This document shows positions 36,992 to 46,497 of a stretch of DNA of 64,000 bases, piece by piece (the first letter of the stretch is position 1; each line of letters opens with the position of its first letter). Under the pieces are notes generated by a model. It searched no databases and was not told where the DNA came from. It saw only the letters and a list, made by a program, of their open reading frames with translations. Source of the stretch: Clavelina lepadiformis (taxonomy: Eukaryota; Chordata; Ascidiacea; Aplousobranchia; Clavelinidae); NCBI RefSeq assembly GCF_947623445.1, contig NC_135242.1, forward strand, positions 20,832,001 through 20,896,000, written 5' to 3'. A program made the translations under genes and the position numbers.

Positions 36992-38941
36992 ATGAAACGT
37001 TCATCCAGCAGAACTATGCTTAACCATGCCGCCTCGTCCCCCAGTAGATCCGAGTTTGCTCAGCCCAGTGTACTTGACACTTACACATCAATTAACAATG
37101 ATTTTATTTGTGCAATCTGCTTCAATATCATAGAAGAAGCGTATATGACAAAATGCGGCCACACATTTTGTTACGATTGTTTGAACCGCAGCCTTGAGCA
37201 AAGCAAAAAGTGCACGAAATGCAATACCATTATAAATAGCAAAGATGAAGTTTTTCCCAACTTTGTCCTAAACAGTGTAATAAAAAAACATAAGAAAAAG
37301 ATGGAGGACCTGCTTGCCTCTTCCAAACGAATGAAGATGGACAGTCGTCTGTGGGAATGGCAAACGTTTCTTGCTTCGGAAGACGACAGCATAAATCTTT
37401 CTGATGTAGATCAGATGCTAAAACTTTTGCAGGAAAAACGTCGTCGACTAGTTCAGGAGAGTGCAGCAGCACACAATCAAGTTCTGTTGGAATTTCTATG
37501 TGATTTACGCAAACAAAAACAAACTATTCTAGATAAAGTGCGAAGTGAATTGACAGTTTTGGAGACCGACATAGCTCGTGTTGAAGAATCACTGGAACAG
37601 GACGGATCAGAAAATAAATTGCTTGACTCTGTTGTTCCGGACGAAACTGATGAAACTGTTAAAAAAGAACAGTTGGTTCCAAAGCCAGTTACGAGTGAAA
37701 GTTCTACGTCTGATGGACATGACACATCTTCTGCTCCTGTGACTTCTGAGTCATTTAACAATTTAAATCAGAAAAGCAAAAACGATGAAAGTTTGCTGCA
37801 CAGAACTCTGGCTCGAAGAAGATGTCGTCTGCATGCTCATTTTGATGACTTGGAGCAGTGTTATTTTAATACTAGGTTAAGCGAAATAGCACCCGTTGAA
37901 GAGCGTAATGTTGAATTGCTTGCTGATTTTAGTCATAAACTGCGAAGGTTTACGCAGTTTTCAACCATACGTTCTGTGGCTACTCTCAATTATGCCAGTG
38001 ATATTTTAAATCAATCTAGCATTGTTTCAAGCATTGATTTTGACAAAGACTCTGACCACTTTGCTGTAGCCGGAGTCACAAAAAAGATTAAAGTTTATGA
38101 CTATGAGTCTGTTGTCAACAATGTGGTGGATGGTGTAAATTGTCCTATTGTCCAAATGTCTTGTAATTCGAAGATATCATGCATAAGTTGGAGCCACTAC
38201 CACAAATCTTGGCTAGCCAGTAGCGATTACGAAGGTTCTGTTACATTGTGGGATGCATTTTCAGGCCAGAAACACAGAGTCTTTCAAGAACATGAGAAAC
38301 GGTGCTGGAGTGTTGATTTTAACAGTGTAGATCCTAGGCTCTTGGCATCTGGTTCTGATGACGCTAGAATCAGATTATGGTCTTGCAATATACAGCATTC
38401 TGTTGCGTGTATTGAAGCAAAGGCGAATGTGTGTTGTGTGCAGTTCAATCCTCACTCTGCATTTCATCTTGCGTTTGGATGTGCTGATCATTTTGTTCAT
38501 TACTACGACATTAGAAATACAAAGCAATCACTTGCCGTATTTCGTGGACACAAAAAAGCTGTCTCTTATGCTAAGTTTGTTGCAAAAGATGAGATTGTTT
38601 CAGCTTCAACAGACAGTGAACTGCGTTTGTGGAAAACCAACACCACACCATGTGTGAGATCATTCAGAGGACACACAAATGATAAAAACTTTGTCGGACT
38701 TGCAACAAACGGAGATTACATTGCCTGTGGAAGTGAGAATAATTCCTTATACGTTTATTACAAAGGTCTTTCAAAGGCTTTGTTAACATACAAGTTTAAT
38801 GTTGTAAAAAGTGTCTTGGATCAGGATCACTTAGATGATGACAGCAATGAATTTGTTAGTGCTGTTGCTTGGAGAGCAAACAGTAATGTTGTTGCTGCTG
38901 CTAACAGCCAAGGCACTATCAAAATTCTTGAGTTGATATAA
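36992..38941 (+). CDS. COP1: E3 ubiquitin ligase COP1 (RFWD2), single coding exon
   Basis: 649-aa RING/coiled-coil/WD40 ubiquitin ligase that targets transcription factors such as JUN and ETS proteins with DET1-DDB1-CUL4 in animals. The RING finger is C3HC4 with C40, C43, C55, H57, C60, C63, C74 and C77 (ICAICFN, KCGHTFCYDC, CTKCN). A long helical segment lies at about 140-210. RRRCRLHAHFDDLEQCYFNT precedes a C-terminal WD40 propeller from about residue 340 to the end. The propeller has CNSKISCISWSHYHKSWLAS, HEKRCWSVDFN, ASGSDDARIRLWS, FGCADHFVHYYD, SYAKFVAKDEIVSASTDSEL and ACGSENNSLYVYYKGLSK, all close to vertebrate COP1. Human COP1 is 731 aa. The whole protein is read without an intron, unlike every other long gene in this window. 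The ATG at 36992 follows a 3' splice site by about 50 bp. Confidence 0.97.
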   Translation: MKRSSSRTMLNHAASSPSRSEFAQPSVLDTYTSINNDFICAICFNIIEEAYMTKCGHTFCYDCLNRSLEQSKKCTKCNTIINSKDEVFPNFVLNSVIKKHKKKMEDLLASSKRMKMDSRLWEWQTFLASEDDSINLSDVDQMLKLLQEKRRRLVQESAAAHNQVLLEFLCDLRKQKQTILDKVRSELTVLETDIARVEESLEQDGSENKLLDSVVPDETDETVKKEQLVPKPVTSESSTSDGHDTSSAPVTSESFNNLNQKSKNDESLLHRTLARRRCRLHAHFDDLEQCYFNTRLSEIAPVEERNVELLADFSHKLRRFTQFSTIRSVATLNYASDILNQSSIVSSIDFDKDSDHFAVAGVTKKIKVYDYESVVNNVVDGVNCPIVQMSCNSKISCISWSHYHKSWLASSDYEGSVTLWDAFSGQKHRVFQEHEKRCWSVDFNSVDPRLLASGSDDARIRLWSCNIQHSVACIEAKANVCCVQFNPHSAFHLAFGCADHFVHYYDIRNTKQSLAVFRGHKKAVSYAKFVAKDEIVSASTDSELRLWKTNTTPCVRSFRGHTNDKNFVGLATNGDYIACGSENNSLYVYYKGLSKALLTYKFNVVKSVLDQDHLDDDSNEFVSAVAWRANSNVVAAANSQGTIKILELI

Positions 38942-39416
38942 AGCTTTTTCAATTCATCCTGCTAGATTTTACGGCATTATAGGCCTATATATGAAAAAAA
39001 ATGTTGCAAGTTTCAGTAGACACGCTGTACATGCTTATTACAATTTTCAGCTGTATGTGTCATATTTGTATGTATGTTTTAGTATTTATTTGTATTATTC
39101 ATTGTGGTGCATAACAAAAACCCCACCTAATTTACCTGCTGAATGTTACTTACATTTGTCTGTTTTTTGCCAACTTTCTTAGTAACAGAATGCATTTAAT
39201 TGATGTTTAGGAGGTGTGTATAAAAATATATTTCCTCATTGTTCCAATGTTGTAACTGTCTGATTGTTCAAAGTTGTAAGTTCCACATCACTCCTGCAAG
39301 GAAAACAATATGCTTTTTTGTCTTATCAATATGCTTCCCAATGCTTTTTTTTCTTGTTACAAATTCCTGTTTTGCAGATTATAAGGACCTCGGTTTGAAT
39401 GCAAGTAAATACTATT
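38942..39416. other. COP1-ERI1 intergenic with 3' splice site
   Basis: 475 bp with no AATAAA or ATTAAA on the plus strand that I can find. A T-rich tract (39347-39375) ends in TTTTGCAG at 39377, 39 bp before the ERI1 ATG. This is the layout expected for a trans-splice acceptor in a polycistronic unit, though a plain 5' UTR intron is equally possible. Confidence 0.5.
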
Positions 39417-41085
39417 ATGGCCCAAAAGTCAACACGTCGCAAGGCCAGAAAAGACGACTCTGAATCAGAAATTGATCCTGTATACCATGCTTTGTCTAGA
39501 ATCAATGGCAGCATCAATCGTATGACTCTCACACAACTGCAACAACAACTTAACAAGATTGGACTGAACGAAAGGTAAGTGTTAGTGACGGATTGACGTC
39601 AGTTTATGATTTTGCAGAATGGAAATATTTTACAAAACTTAATATCAATTTTATTTCAGTATCTTTTATGCAGAGGCGTCAAAGAAGTCTTGAAAAAACG
39701 TCTAAAAGCATACTACAAGAAGCAAAAACTTGCTCAGAAACCAGAATCTTTTGATGGAAAGCAATATTATCCCTATCTTATTGTGCTGGACTTCGAAGCT
39801 ACATGTGAAAAAGATCCTCCTACAGATTACCTGCATGAAATAATTGAATTTCCTGCTATTCTCATAGATACAGCAGACAACAAAATTGTAAAATTCAACA
39901 TATTTGCATGAAATAGTTTTTGTTTATTTTAAATATGTCACAACTTTACAATTTAATAAGTTCACGATTTCAACGTTTTCTGAATTTTGTTTCAGGTGGA
40001 TGAATTTCACAGTTACTGCAAGCCGTCACTAAACCCGAAACTTTCAAATTTCTGCACCGATCTTACTGGAATTACTCAACAACAAGTTGACAGTGCCTTA
40101 GAATTTCCACATGTTTTTAACAGTTTTGAAACATGGTTAAAGAAACATGAGTTATTGCTAGCGAGGAGATGTGCGTTTGTGACAGACGGGTAAGTGATTT
40201 AATGAAAATACTTCTGCATAGAGGTTACGGTGCTGCCTCAGATATATTGTTATTGCCAGGCGTTGCTTGTAATAAACATGTTTGGGTATCTACATCCAAA
40301 GAGCCAAATCAATCGAAAATATGAATCATCAAAGTATGAATCATTGGAAGATTATTATTGATACAGCTCACAGAAATAGAATTTGAAGTGTTTTACGTCA
40401 TTTTGCAGGCCTTGGGATTTTAGTCGCTTCCTCAATATACAGTGCTGTCTGAGTGAAATTAAATATCCCAAATGGGCAAAGAAGTGGATCAATCTGAAAA
40501 AGATATATGGAAATTTTTACAAGGTAGTGCTTGATGCGGAGAAAATTGCATAACCTTAGACTTCAGGAAGGGGAAAACCCTGCAAATATCGACTCTTTCA
40601 CGGAAAGGACGAAATTCAAGCATGACTACAGATAGACTATTGTAGTATTGTGGACATATCTCTATCTACAGGTGTTTTGGTTCTCAGGGTCAATAGAGTG
40701 TCAAGTTTGTCAAACATCGATGTCAGTTTTTTATGACTGTATTCCTTTTCATCCAATTAATTATATTTTACAGCTCAAGAAACCAAAGTTGCTCGACATG
40801 CTCGCCAACATCGGTCTCAACTTTGAGGGTCGCCACCACTGCGGTCGAGATGATGCCAAAAATTTAGCCCGGATCGTCATCAGACTGATGCAGGATGGAG
40901 CGGTTTTCCAATTTAACGAGAGATTGAACGCTGGGAAATTGGAAAACATAACTGAGGATGAGAGGGCGTTGTTAAATGGTTTTGCAGAAAAACCGTCAAA
41001 TTCTCTTCAACATATGACGGACAACTTCGAAGATTTATCAGTAACATCTGACAATCCTGGGGAAACTTCGACTGACGCGCGATGA
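39417..41085 (+). CDS. ERI1: 3'-5' exoribonuclease 1 (ERI1)
   Basis: DEDDh exoribonuclease that trims histone mRNA stem-loops and 5.8S rRNA 3' ends and degrades siRNA. Exons: 39417-39574, 39674-39887, 39996-40189, 40409-40523, 40774-41085; total 993 nt, 330 aa (human 349). The SAP domain is at about residues 36-75 (MTLTQLQQQLNKIGL joined to RGVKEVLKKRLK). The exonuclease domain starts with LIVLDFEATCE (D92, E94) and continues with DEFHSYCKPSLNPKLSNFC and LTGITQQQVD. The core continues as WDFSRFLNIQC, YPKWAKKWINLKK and IYGNFYK. The last active-site block is RHHCGRDDAKNLARI (His and Asp of DEDDh). All four acidic/His positions appear present, so it should be active. The C-terminal tail is acidic and unconserved. 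A poly(A) signal ATTAAA follows at 41153-41158. Confidence 0.95.
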
Positions 41086-41152
41086 GGTTTCATATAGTTC
41101 TGCATCGTTTTCACGTTTTTTATCCAAGTCATTGCTATCTTTTTACATTTTA

Positions 41153-41158
41153 ATTAAA
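41153..41158 (+). terminator. Possible poly(A) signal of ERI1
   Basis: ATTAAA, the common variant hexamer, 68 bp after the ERI1 stop codon. Confidence 0.4.
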
Positions 41159-42267
41159 TGCTTATTGCGTCTTACACAAAGCTGCTCATAAGGACAAGGT
41201 TCAGGCGAGTGAAAAAATTATTCATAGCCGATTTCTGAATGATTATTATGAGATGCGCATTTAGATTTCATTCGTTGTAAACAGTAATACAATCACGAAC
41301 TCTATGCATACATTCATAGAACTATTCCTCAGTAGCTTTAAATTGGAGTTTAAAATTTTCTTACCCGTTCGTTCATCGTTTCGTTTTGGCAAGGTATGGA
41401 AAGCCAAAAGTGAAAATCGTTACTTCTTACTTGTCGTTGTTACCTGTTACCCTAACGCTAACTGATCCATGAAGAAAGTATGTGTAAAAGTAATAAGCAC
41501 AATGCAACAACTTTAAAATAATTTTTGAAAAGGATGTTAAAATAATTGGCAGACAGATATGTACAGTATTTGCATAAGCAGAAATACGTATTACTGCGGG
41601 TGTGAATAAACACGGCTGGCGTTTATGCCTAGCATACATGCTTGAATTTTCACGAAAAGTCAGGCTGGGAATGCCTATACAAAAAGAAAAGCACGCATGC
41701 ATACACAATAACGTTTACATTGAGTCTGGTTTTGCGAGTGATAAGCTAACTTGTAAAATTTTAGACAAAACTTGTAGGCCCAAGTGGCCTATTGTTAGGA
41801 TAGCCTTTCATAAGTAGATTATTATTTTTTGACTCATTTTGCCTAACGACGTTGAAATAACATTCCGCCTTATACAGTATAAGTAGCCAATAACGATTTT
41901 TACTTAGCTGTCACTATTTTGTCGGAAATATTGTACGTTCAAATTGTTTTTTTGAAACACAAGTTAAATGTTGTAACATAGTATAGCCTAAACCTAACGT
42001 AAATCTTCTTTACAATCTAAATCTAACTTCAATTAAATTAAACCTCAATTAGCTTAAATCAACTTTTTGCGTATCCATTTAGGCCATTATTCTATAAATA
42101 ACCTAACCGCATATCTTTAACAACGGGTTACTTGCCGCTGTTTTGTTGTGACCCTATTAGCCCAGGCCGAAACGTTATGAACGCGTTCTCAAAATTGCAG
42201 ACTGGCAATTTTACTTACGTGTATGTATGCAATTTTGGTTACGCTCACAAAATTAGGCTTTTTGACC
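41159..42267. other. Spacer between ERI1 and the nested transposons
   Basis: No gene supported. The right part (41880-42165) is copy 2 of the TTAGG-rich dispersed repeat. Confidence 0.5.
41880..42165 (+). repeat. Dispersed repeat, copy 2
   Basis: Homologous to 44935-45110 in inverted orientation: GTAACATAGTATAGCCTAAA, AATCTAAATCTAACTTCAAT and TCAACTTTTTGCGTATCCAT here match its reverse complement. It is also homologous to 16940-17130 in direct orientation. Together with the inverted copy it flanks the hAT/piggyBac nest at 42276-43923. Confidence 0.6.
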
Positions 42268-42402
42268 CTTAAGGCCAGACATGTGCAACCTTTTTCACTG
42301 GAGGGCCAAATACAAAATTTTGAATGACAACGCGGGCCACATGATTTTTTCAGAAAAAAATAGTATCATAAAACGACTTTCCTATGCAGTTTATATAGTT
42401 AA

Positions 42403-43728
42403 CACTAGAAGGACGGGGCGCGTCAATTGACGCATTTTCAACCTAAGTGCATCTATAACTTTTAAGTGGTGCATCGCAAAACCGTGATATTTCCTGACTT
42501 TTCCTACATTAGTGTTAGGTAACTAACCCATGAATATGAAGTTTTTATTTTACCGGTAGAGATAATTAGCGTGGTCACTACCTAGGTCCTGGAAGGACGG
42601 GGTGCGTCAATTGACGCATTGTTACTTCACACTACAAAAACCAGTCTCGCGATAGAGAGCATTGTTTTCTTTCTGCTGATAATTACAGGTTTATCGAATT
42701 AGGTCACAGCTGCCAACACAGAGGTGTGACAAACGTGTCGACAAACTATGCAAGTCGACTTTTCCGCAAAACAGAGTAGTTTCGTCACAAGCGCAGCCTA
42801 ATTTCGGAATTTTTGAAGTTTATCGAAGCATAAGTGTAGTAAGAGTTTCTTAGTTAGATAAATTAGATGAATTAGATAAATTCGTCGGCTTGGTGGTTGC
42901 TCGTGGCGTGATAGGAGGGCGCAACTTCCCTTTGAAGAGTTTGTGGGGGAGGTCGTGGGGATGTCCGATGTTTTCCCAAACCATGGCAATAGACAGGTTT
43001 CTGGAGCTCATACGATTCCTTCGCTTCGATCTGAAAACGGAAAGGCGTAGGAATCTATTGCATGATAAATTTGCACTCGCTTCACAACTTTGGAACAGTT
43101 TTATATCAAACTGCCAAAAAGCATTCATTCCACAGTGGAAGATAACTGTGGATGAGCAACTATTGACGTGTAAGGCACGCTGCAAGTTCATCCAATATAT
43201 GGCCAATAAACCAGACAAGTTTGGTCTAAAGTTCTGGCTGGCAGTTGACGTTGAAAACAAATATTTATTCAACGGTTTTCCTTATGTTGGAAAAGATGAC
43301 GCAAGGAGCCCCCACGTGAGTGTGCCCACCGACGTTGTACTGAAACTCATGGCTCCGCTTGTTCAAGGAGGTTACAACGTCACTTGCGATAATTTTTTCA
43401 CCTCACTTGACCTGGCGTTGCGACTTGCGGAAAAGAAGTGCAGCCTCGTAGGGACAATGCGCCAGAACAGGAGAGAAGTCCCGGAAGAGTGCAAGAAGAA
43501 AAAGGAGTTGCGTGAAACAGAAGTGTTTAGGCACGAGTGCTTGTATTTTCAATGCGATTGCTTTTGTTAATTAAAATGCACAAAGCGGACATGAGATAGA
43601 AGTAGTTTTTTCGGAGCAACAGCGCAGTTTTCTCAACAAAAAACGTTAGATTTGCGCCGTTTTGACCTTTTGCGTCAATTGACGCACTCCGTCCTTCTAG
43701 GTATACGAAAATTGCCTTCCTTCTAGTG
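42403..43728 (+). mobile_element. piggyBac element, 1326 bp, nested in hAT
   Basis: Flanked by TTAA on both sides (42399-42402 and 43729-43732), the piggyBac target duplication. The outer ends CACTAGAAGGA match perfectly as inverted repeats (left 42403-42413, right 43718-43728). The 14-bp palindrome GCGTCAATTGACGC occurs next to a GGACGG-type motif on the left (42420-42433 and 42604-42617) and on the right (43672-43685). A partial transposase lies inside, in the same orientation. Autonomous piggyBac elements are about 2.4 kb or more, so this copy is internally deleted. Confidence 0.93.
42890..43567 (+). pseudogene. piggyBac transposase fragment (DDE_Tnp_1_7)
   Basis: 226-codon open frame with clear piggyBac transposase similarity: MAIDRFLELIRFLRFD, ITVDEQLLTCKARCKFIQYM, KPDKFGLKFWLAVD and GYNVTCDNFFTSLDLA. 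The first two catalytic aspartates are recognisable (VDEQLL and TCDNFFTS). The frame ends soon after MRQNRREVPEEC, before the third aspartate and the C-terminal cysteine-rich zinc domain, and the N-terminal domain is also missing. Uninterrupted over 226 codons, it looks fairly young despite truncation. It is unlikely to be catalytically active alone; no splicing needs to be invoked. Confidence 0.9.
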
Positions 43729-43931
43729 TTAAGAAATAGATTTAATGTAGTCCACGACACGAAAATGCGAAAATTTCGAAAATTTTCATTGCTTTGATGT
43801 AAACTGCATCAAATAGTGATGGCTAGTATGAACTTCTAACATTTTGCTGAGCACCACGCGGGCCGCTTGGAACAATCTGGCGGGCCGCAGTGCGGCCCGC
43901 GGGCCACTGGTTGCACATGTCTGCTTAAGGC

Positions 43932-45377
43932 CAACCGTACTATCCAATCCGTGCGGGATTTTAGGTGTTTGTGAAATTGTGAGACTACGATGGTTAGTCT
44001 TTATACGAGTAAAAAAGGTTACAAAGATATGTTTGCAGCTGCAGGTAAGAAAATGAAACACATATTCAGAGATGTTAAGCTCACACTTTGTGCTCCTGGT
44101 ATTTATAGTGACGTCTGCTGGAATTACAGAACAGATAAGGGCATTTCGCTGACGAGGTGTGAGATTCCTTTGCTTAGTGTAATTTGCAGATCTTCTCGCG
44201 TTTATGATTTATTGACGTAACACAAAAGCCACAGAGTACGCTTTGTTAGACAAGTAAGTTTTGTTTCGAAAAATCAATTATTCTTGCACTCAATTGTCAA
44301 AACCGAAAAATGTAACATAATTCAACTGTCAGCTCTCTTGTAGTATAATATTATTTCATCTAGGTTTTACGTACCAGCAGATAGATAAAGATAGTCGTAG
44401 GTAGACTATAAACATGAAGTAATTTTCGTAACTATGCTAATGAAAGATGTCAACAATGGTTTCAGCGCTTTCGTGGCTAATTAGCCAGAAACTACCAGAA
44501 TGTGGTCGAGAGTCAAAGTTTACGTTTGTTGTCGGTGGGCACATCAGAAAATATCCCTTTCTCATAAATACTATATTAATTGTTATGGAGATCGAATTAC
44601 TAACAGGGACTATCCCTGAGTTGGGCAAGAAAAAAGATGATTTCATCGTAAATGCTTTATTGCTGTAACCGATGGACTGTTTAAATAAAGTAACCTCGTC
44701 ACATAAGCGAAATGGTATTACAACGTAAGACCGTGCTGTGAATGTGTATTTAAGCGTGTCGTCCGCCTGTCTGTTCGAAAACGAAGTTATGACGTAATAG
44801 GGGAAACAAGATGACACATAAATATTGCATAACCAGTAGGCGGCTGAACAGTTTAAGAAGATTTTCAAGAAGCAGACAGGGTTTAAAATTACAGTGTGGT
44901 TATTTCACTGACACAACTCATTGTTAAAGATAGGCGGTTAGGTTAGGTTAGGGTATGGAAAAAGTCGATTCAAGCTAATTAGGGTTTAATTGAGGTTAGA
45001 TTTAGATTAGGTTTAGGTTACTATGTTATAACATTCTGGTTAAGTTAACAAGAAATCTTGAAAAATAACTTTGTACGCACGATTTTTTTTCATTGAAATA
45101 GTGACAGTGGTATTTTATTGAGCTAAGTTCATGAGCTCGTGGAAGTCAAAATACTTGTTAAGGATTAATTTGCTTTCAGAATACAGCGCGCAAATATATT
45201 TACTTGTTATGTTTTTCCCTGCTTATAGAAGCCGTAGGCTGCATAACCATGGCGCATACTGTTGGATTTAGCCTTAAAGTCTTATAAAAATTATTTATGT
45301 TTTAAACAGAAATGATTATTTTAGTGCTGTACTATTTTTAGCCTTTTTATCTTTTGTTAACAACTGATTGTGACATC
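43932..45377. other. Spacer before first DUF3605 gene
   Basis: Contains dispersed repeat copy 3 (44935-45110, inverted). A 143-codon minus-strand ORF at 44437-44868 has no recognisable domain and is not called. The first exon or promoter of the DUF3605 gene may lie in the right part. Confidence 0.45.
44935..45110 (-). repeat. Dispersed repeat, copy 3 (inverted)
   Basis: Reverse complement matches 41880-42165, with blocks such as GGTTAGGTTAGGTTAGGG, AAGTCGATTCAAGCTAATTA, TTGAGGTTAGATTTAGATTA and CTATGTTATAACATT. GTACG and AAATAGTGACAG are shared further along, towards 45110. Confidence 0.6.
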
Positions 45378-46497
45378 ATGCAATTCACCAATGACATAAC
45401 AAATCTTCATTTTTCTCGCAACTTGAAGCAAAAAGCCAAGATGGATGAAGTGAAGCCGTATGCTACATACCGGGACGCCCACGGTTCACTAATCGCTGAA
45501 ACGCCTTGCACGTGGGAAAATGCCAAGCTAAAGCTTGGCAATAACGATATTGAATTTGGAAGGCAAGTGTGTTCAAGTAATTGACTACATCTGTTAGAGA
45601 AGATATAGCCTATTGAGATAGATGCGTTGATTACACTTAATTTTTAACAGCATGGTTGGTTGAAATTTCAGGACAATCGAATGCGCAAAAACTTACAAAG
45701 AAAACATTAAAAAAACAAAGAAAGAATGGAAATCAATTGACAGCTACTGCAAGCATCATTTCTTGAAATATCCGTATTCTAATCAAAACGAAAATGGAGG
45801 CATAGTTAAATACGTCGAAGAAAACGCCATTTCCACAGGTGATTTCATTTGGCCAATCTAAATATAGTCTCCAATTTGAATTTTGCTTCACTTTTGTCGC
45901 GTAGCGAATGTATTACGTATGTCGTATGACAACGCATGAAATGTCGTACGAGCTACGTAACGCGCACGTGACTGTAATTCGAGCTATGTCACCTTTAGCA
46001 TACCGGTACTTTTTCTTACTGACGTCCTGTCATTTGTACATGTTGCTGTTAACAGCTATCCCAGCATGTATTGTTAGGAATAATTACGTCACGCCGTTCT
46101 GGTGTTGTAATTTAATCGGACTTGTTGCGTCATAATTCTTTAACTGTGTAGCTAAATGTTAGTATGGCAAACAAATTGTGCTTCAAAATCTGAATAATGC
46201 ATAACTTTATTTATTTTTGCAGTGGAATCTGGCATGGTCTTGGAAAGGAATAATTACCCATATCATCTTTCTCCGGGCATCGAACATTACGTCGTATGGT
46301 CCGTTCGAAACCAATCCAAGGCAACCTATGAAAAATTTGTTAACGAACGATTTCCTAGCAACGCATATGACGTCATAATATTTGAAAACTCGGAGCAAAA
46401 CAAATCGGTGAAATCAGTGGTGCATGTCCACGTTTTTGTACGTAACAAGACATTGAATCTACCTCTGCGTCCAGCACAAATCGTTTCTCGAATGTAA
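45378..46497 (+). CDS. DUF3605 family protein, copy A
   Basis: Three exons recognised: about 45378-45562, 45672-45838, 46223-46497; phases are consistent. The last exon carries the DUF3605 (PF12239) signature: NNYPYHLSPGIEHYVVWS, then VNERFPSNAYDVIIFEN and VKSVVHVHVFVR. The family is best known from fungi, where members are annotated as N-acetylglucosamine-induced protein 1; biochemical function is unknown. YRDAHGSLIAE and KEWKSIDSYCKHHFLKYPY precede it. Intron 1 (45563-45671) starts with GCAAGT, a GC-AG intron; the paralogue at 50308 has GT at the same place. The start codon is uncertain: ATG 45378 is used here, a second ATG (KMDEV) is 30 codons downstream, and an upstream exon is possible. 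No signal peptide or membrane segment is seen. Confidence 0.8.

Larger units (their letters stand above)
42276..43923. mobile_element. Non-autonomous hAT element interrupted by piggyBac
   Basis: The left end CAGACATGTGCAACC and right end GGTTGCACATGTCTG are perfect 15-bp inverted repeats. Both flanks carry the 8-bp duplication CTTAAGGC (42268-42275 and 43924-43931). Without the nested piggyBac (42403-43728 plus one TTAA) the original element is about 318 bp. The interior has GGGCC/GCGGGCC motifs resembling the 48071 element. No hAT transposase is present. Confidence 0.9.

Noticed and set aside
37171..37761. Several minus-strand ORFs opposite COP1
   Set aside because: Shadows of the conserved COP1 coding frame.
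44437..44868. 143-codon minus-strand ORF
   Set aside because: No recognisable domain, no splice or promoter context, and mixed Ser/Tyr/Phe/Ile composition typical of translated AT-rich noncoding DNA.
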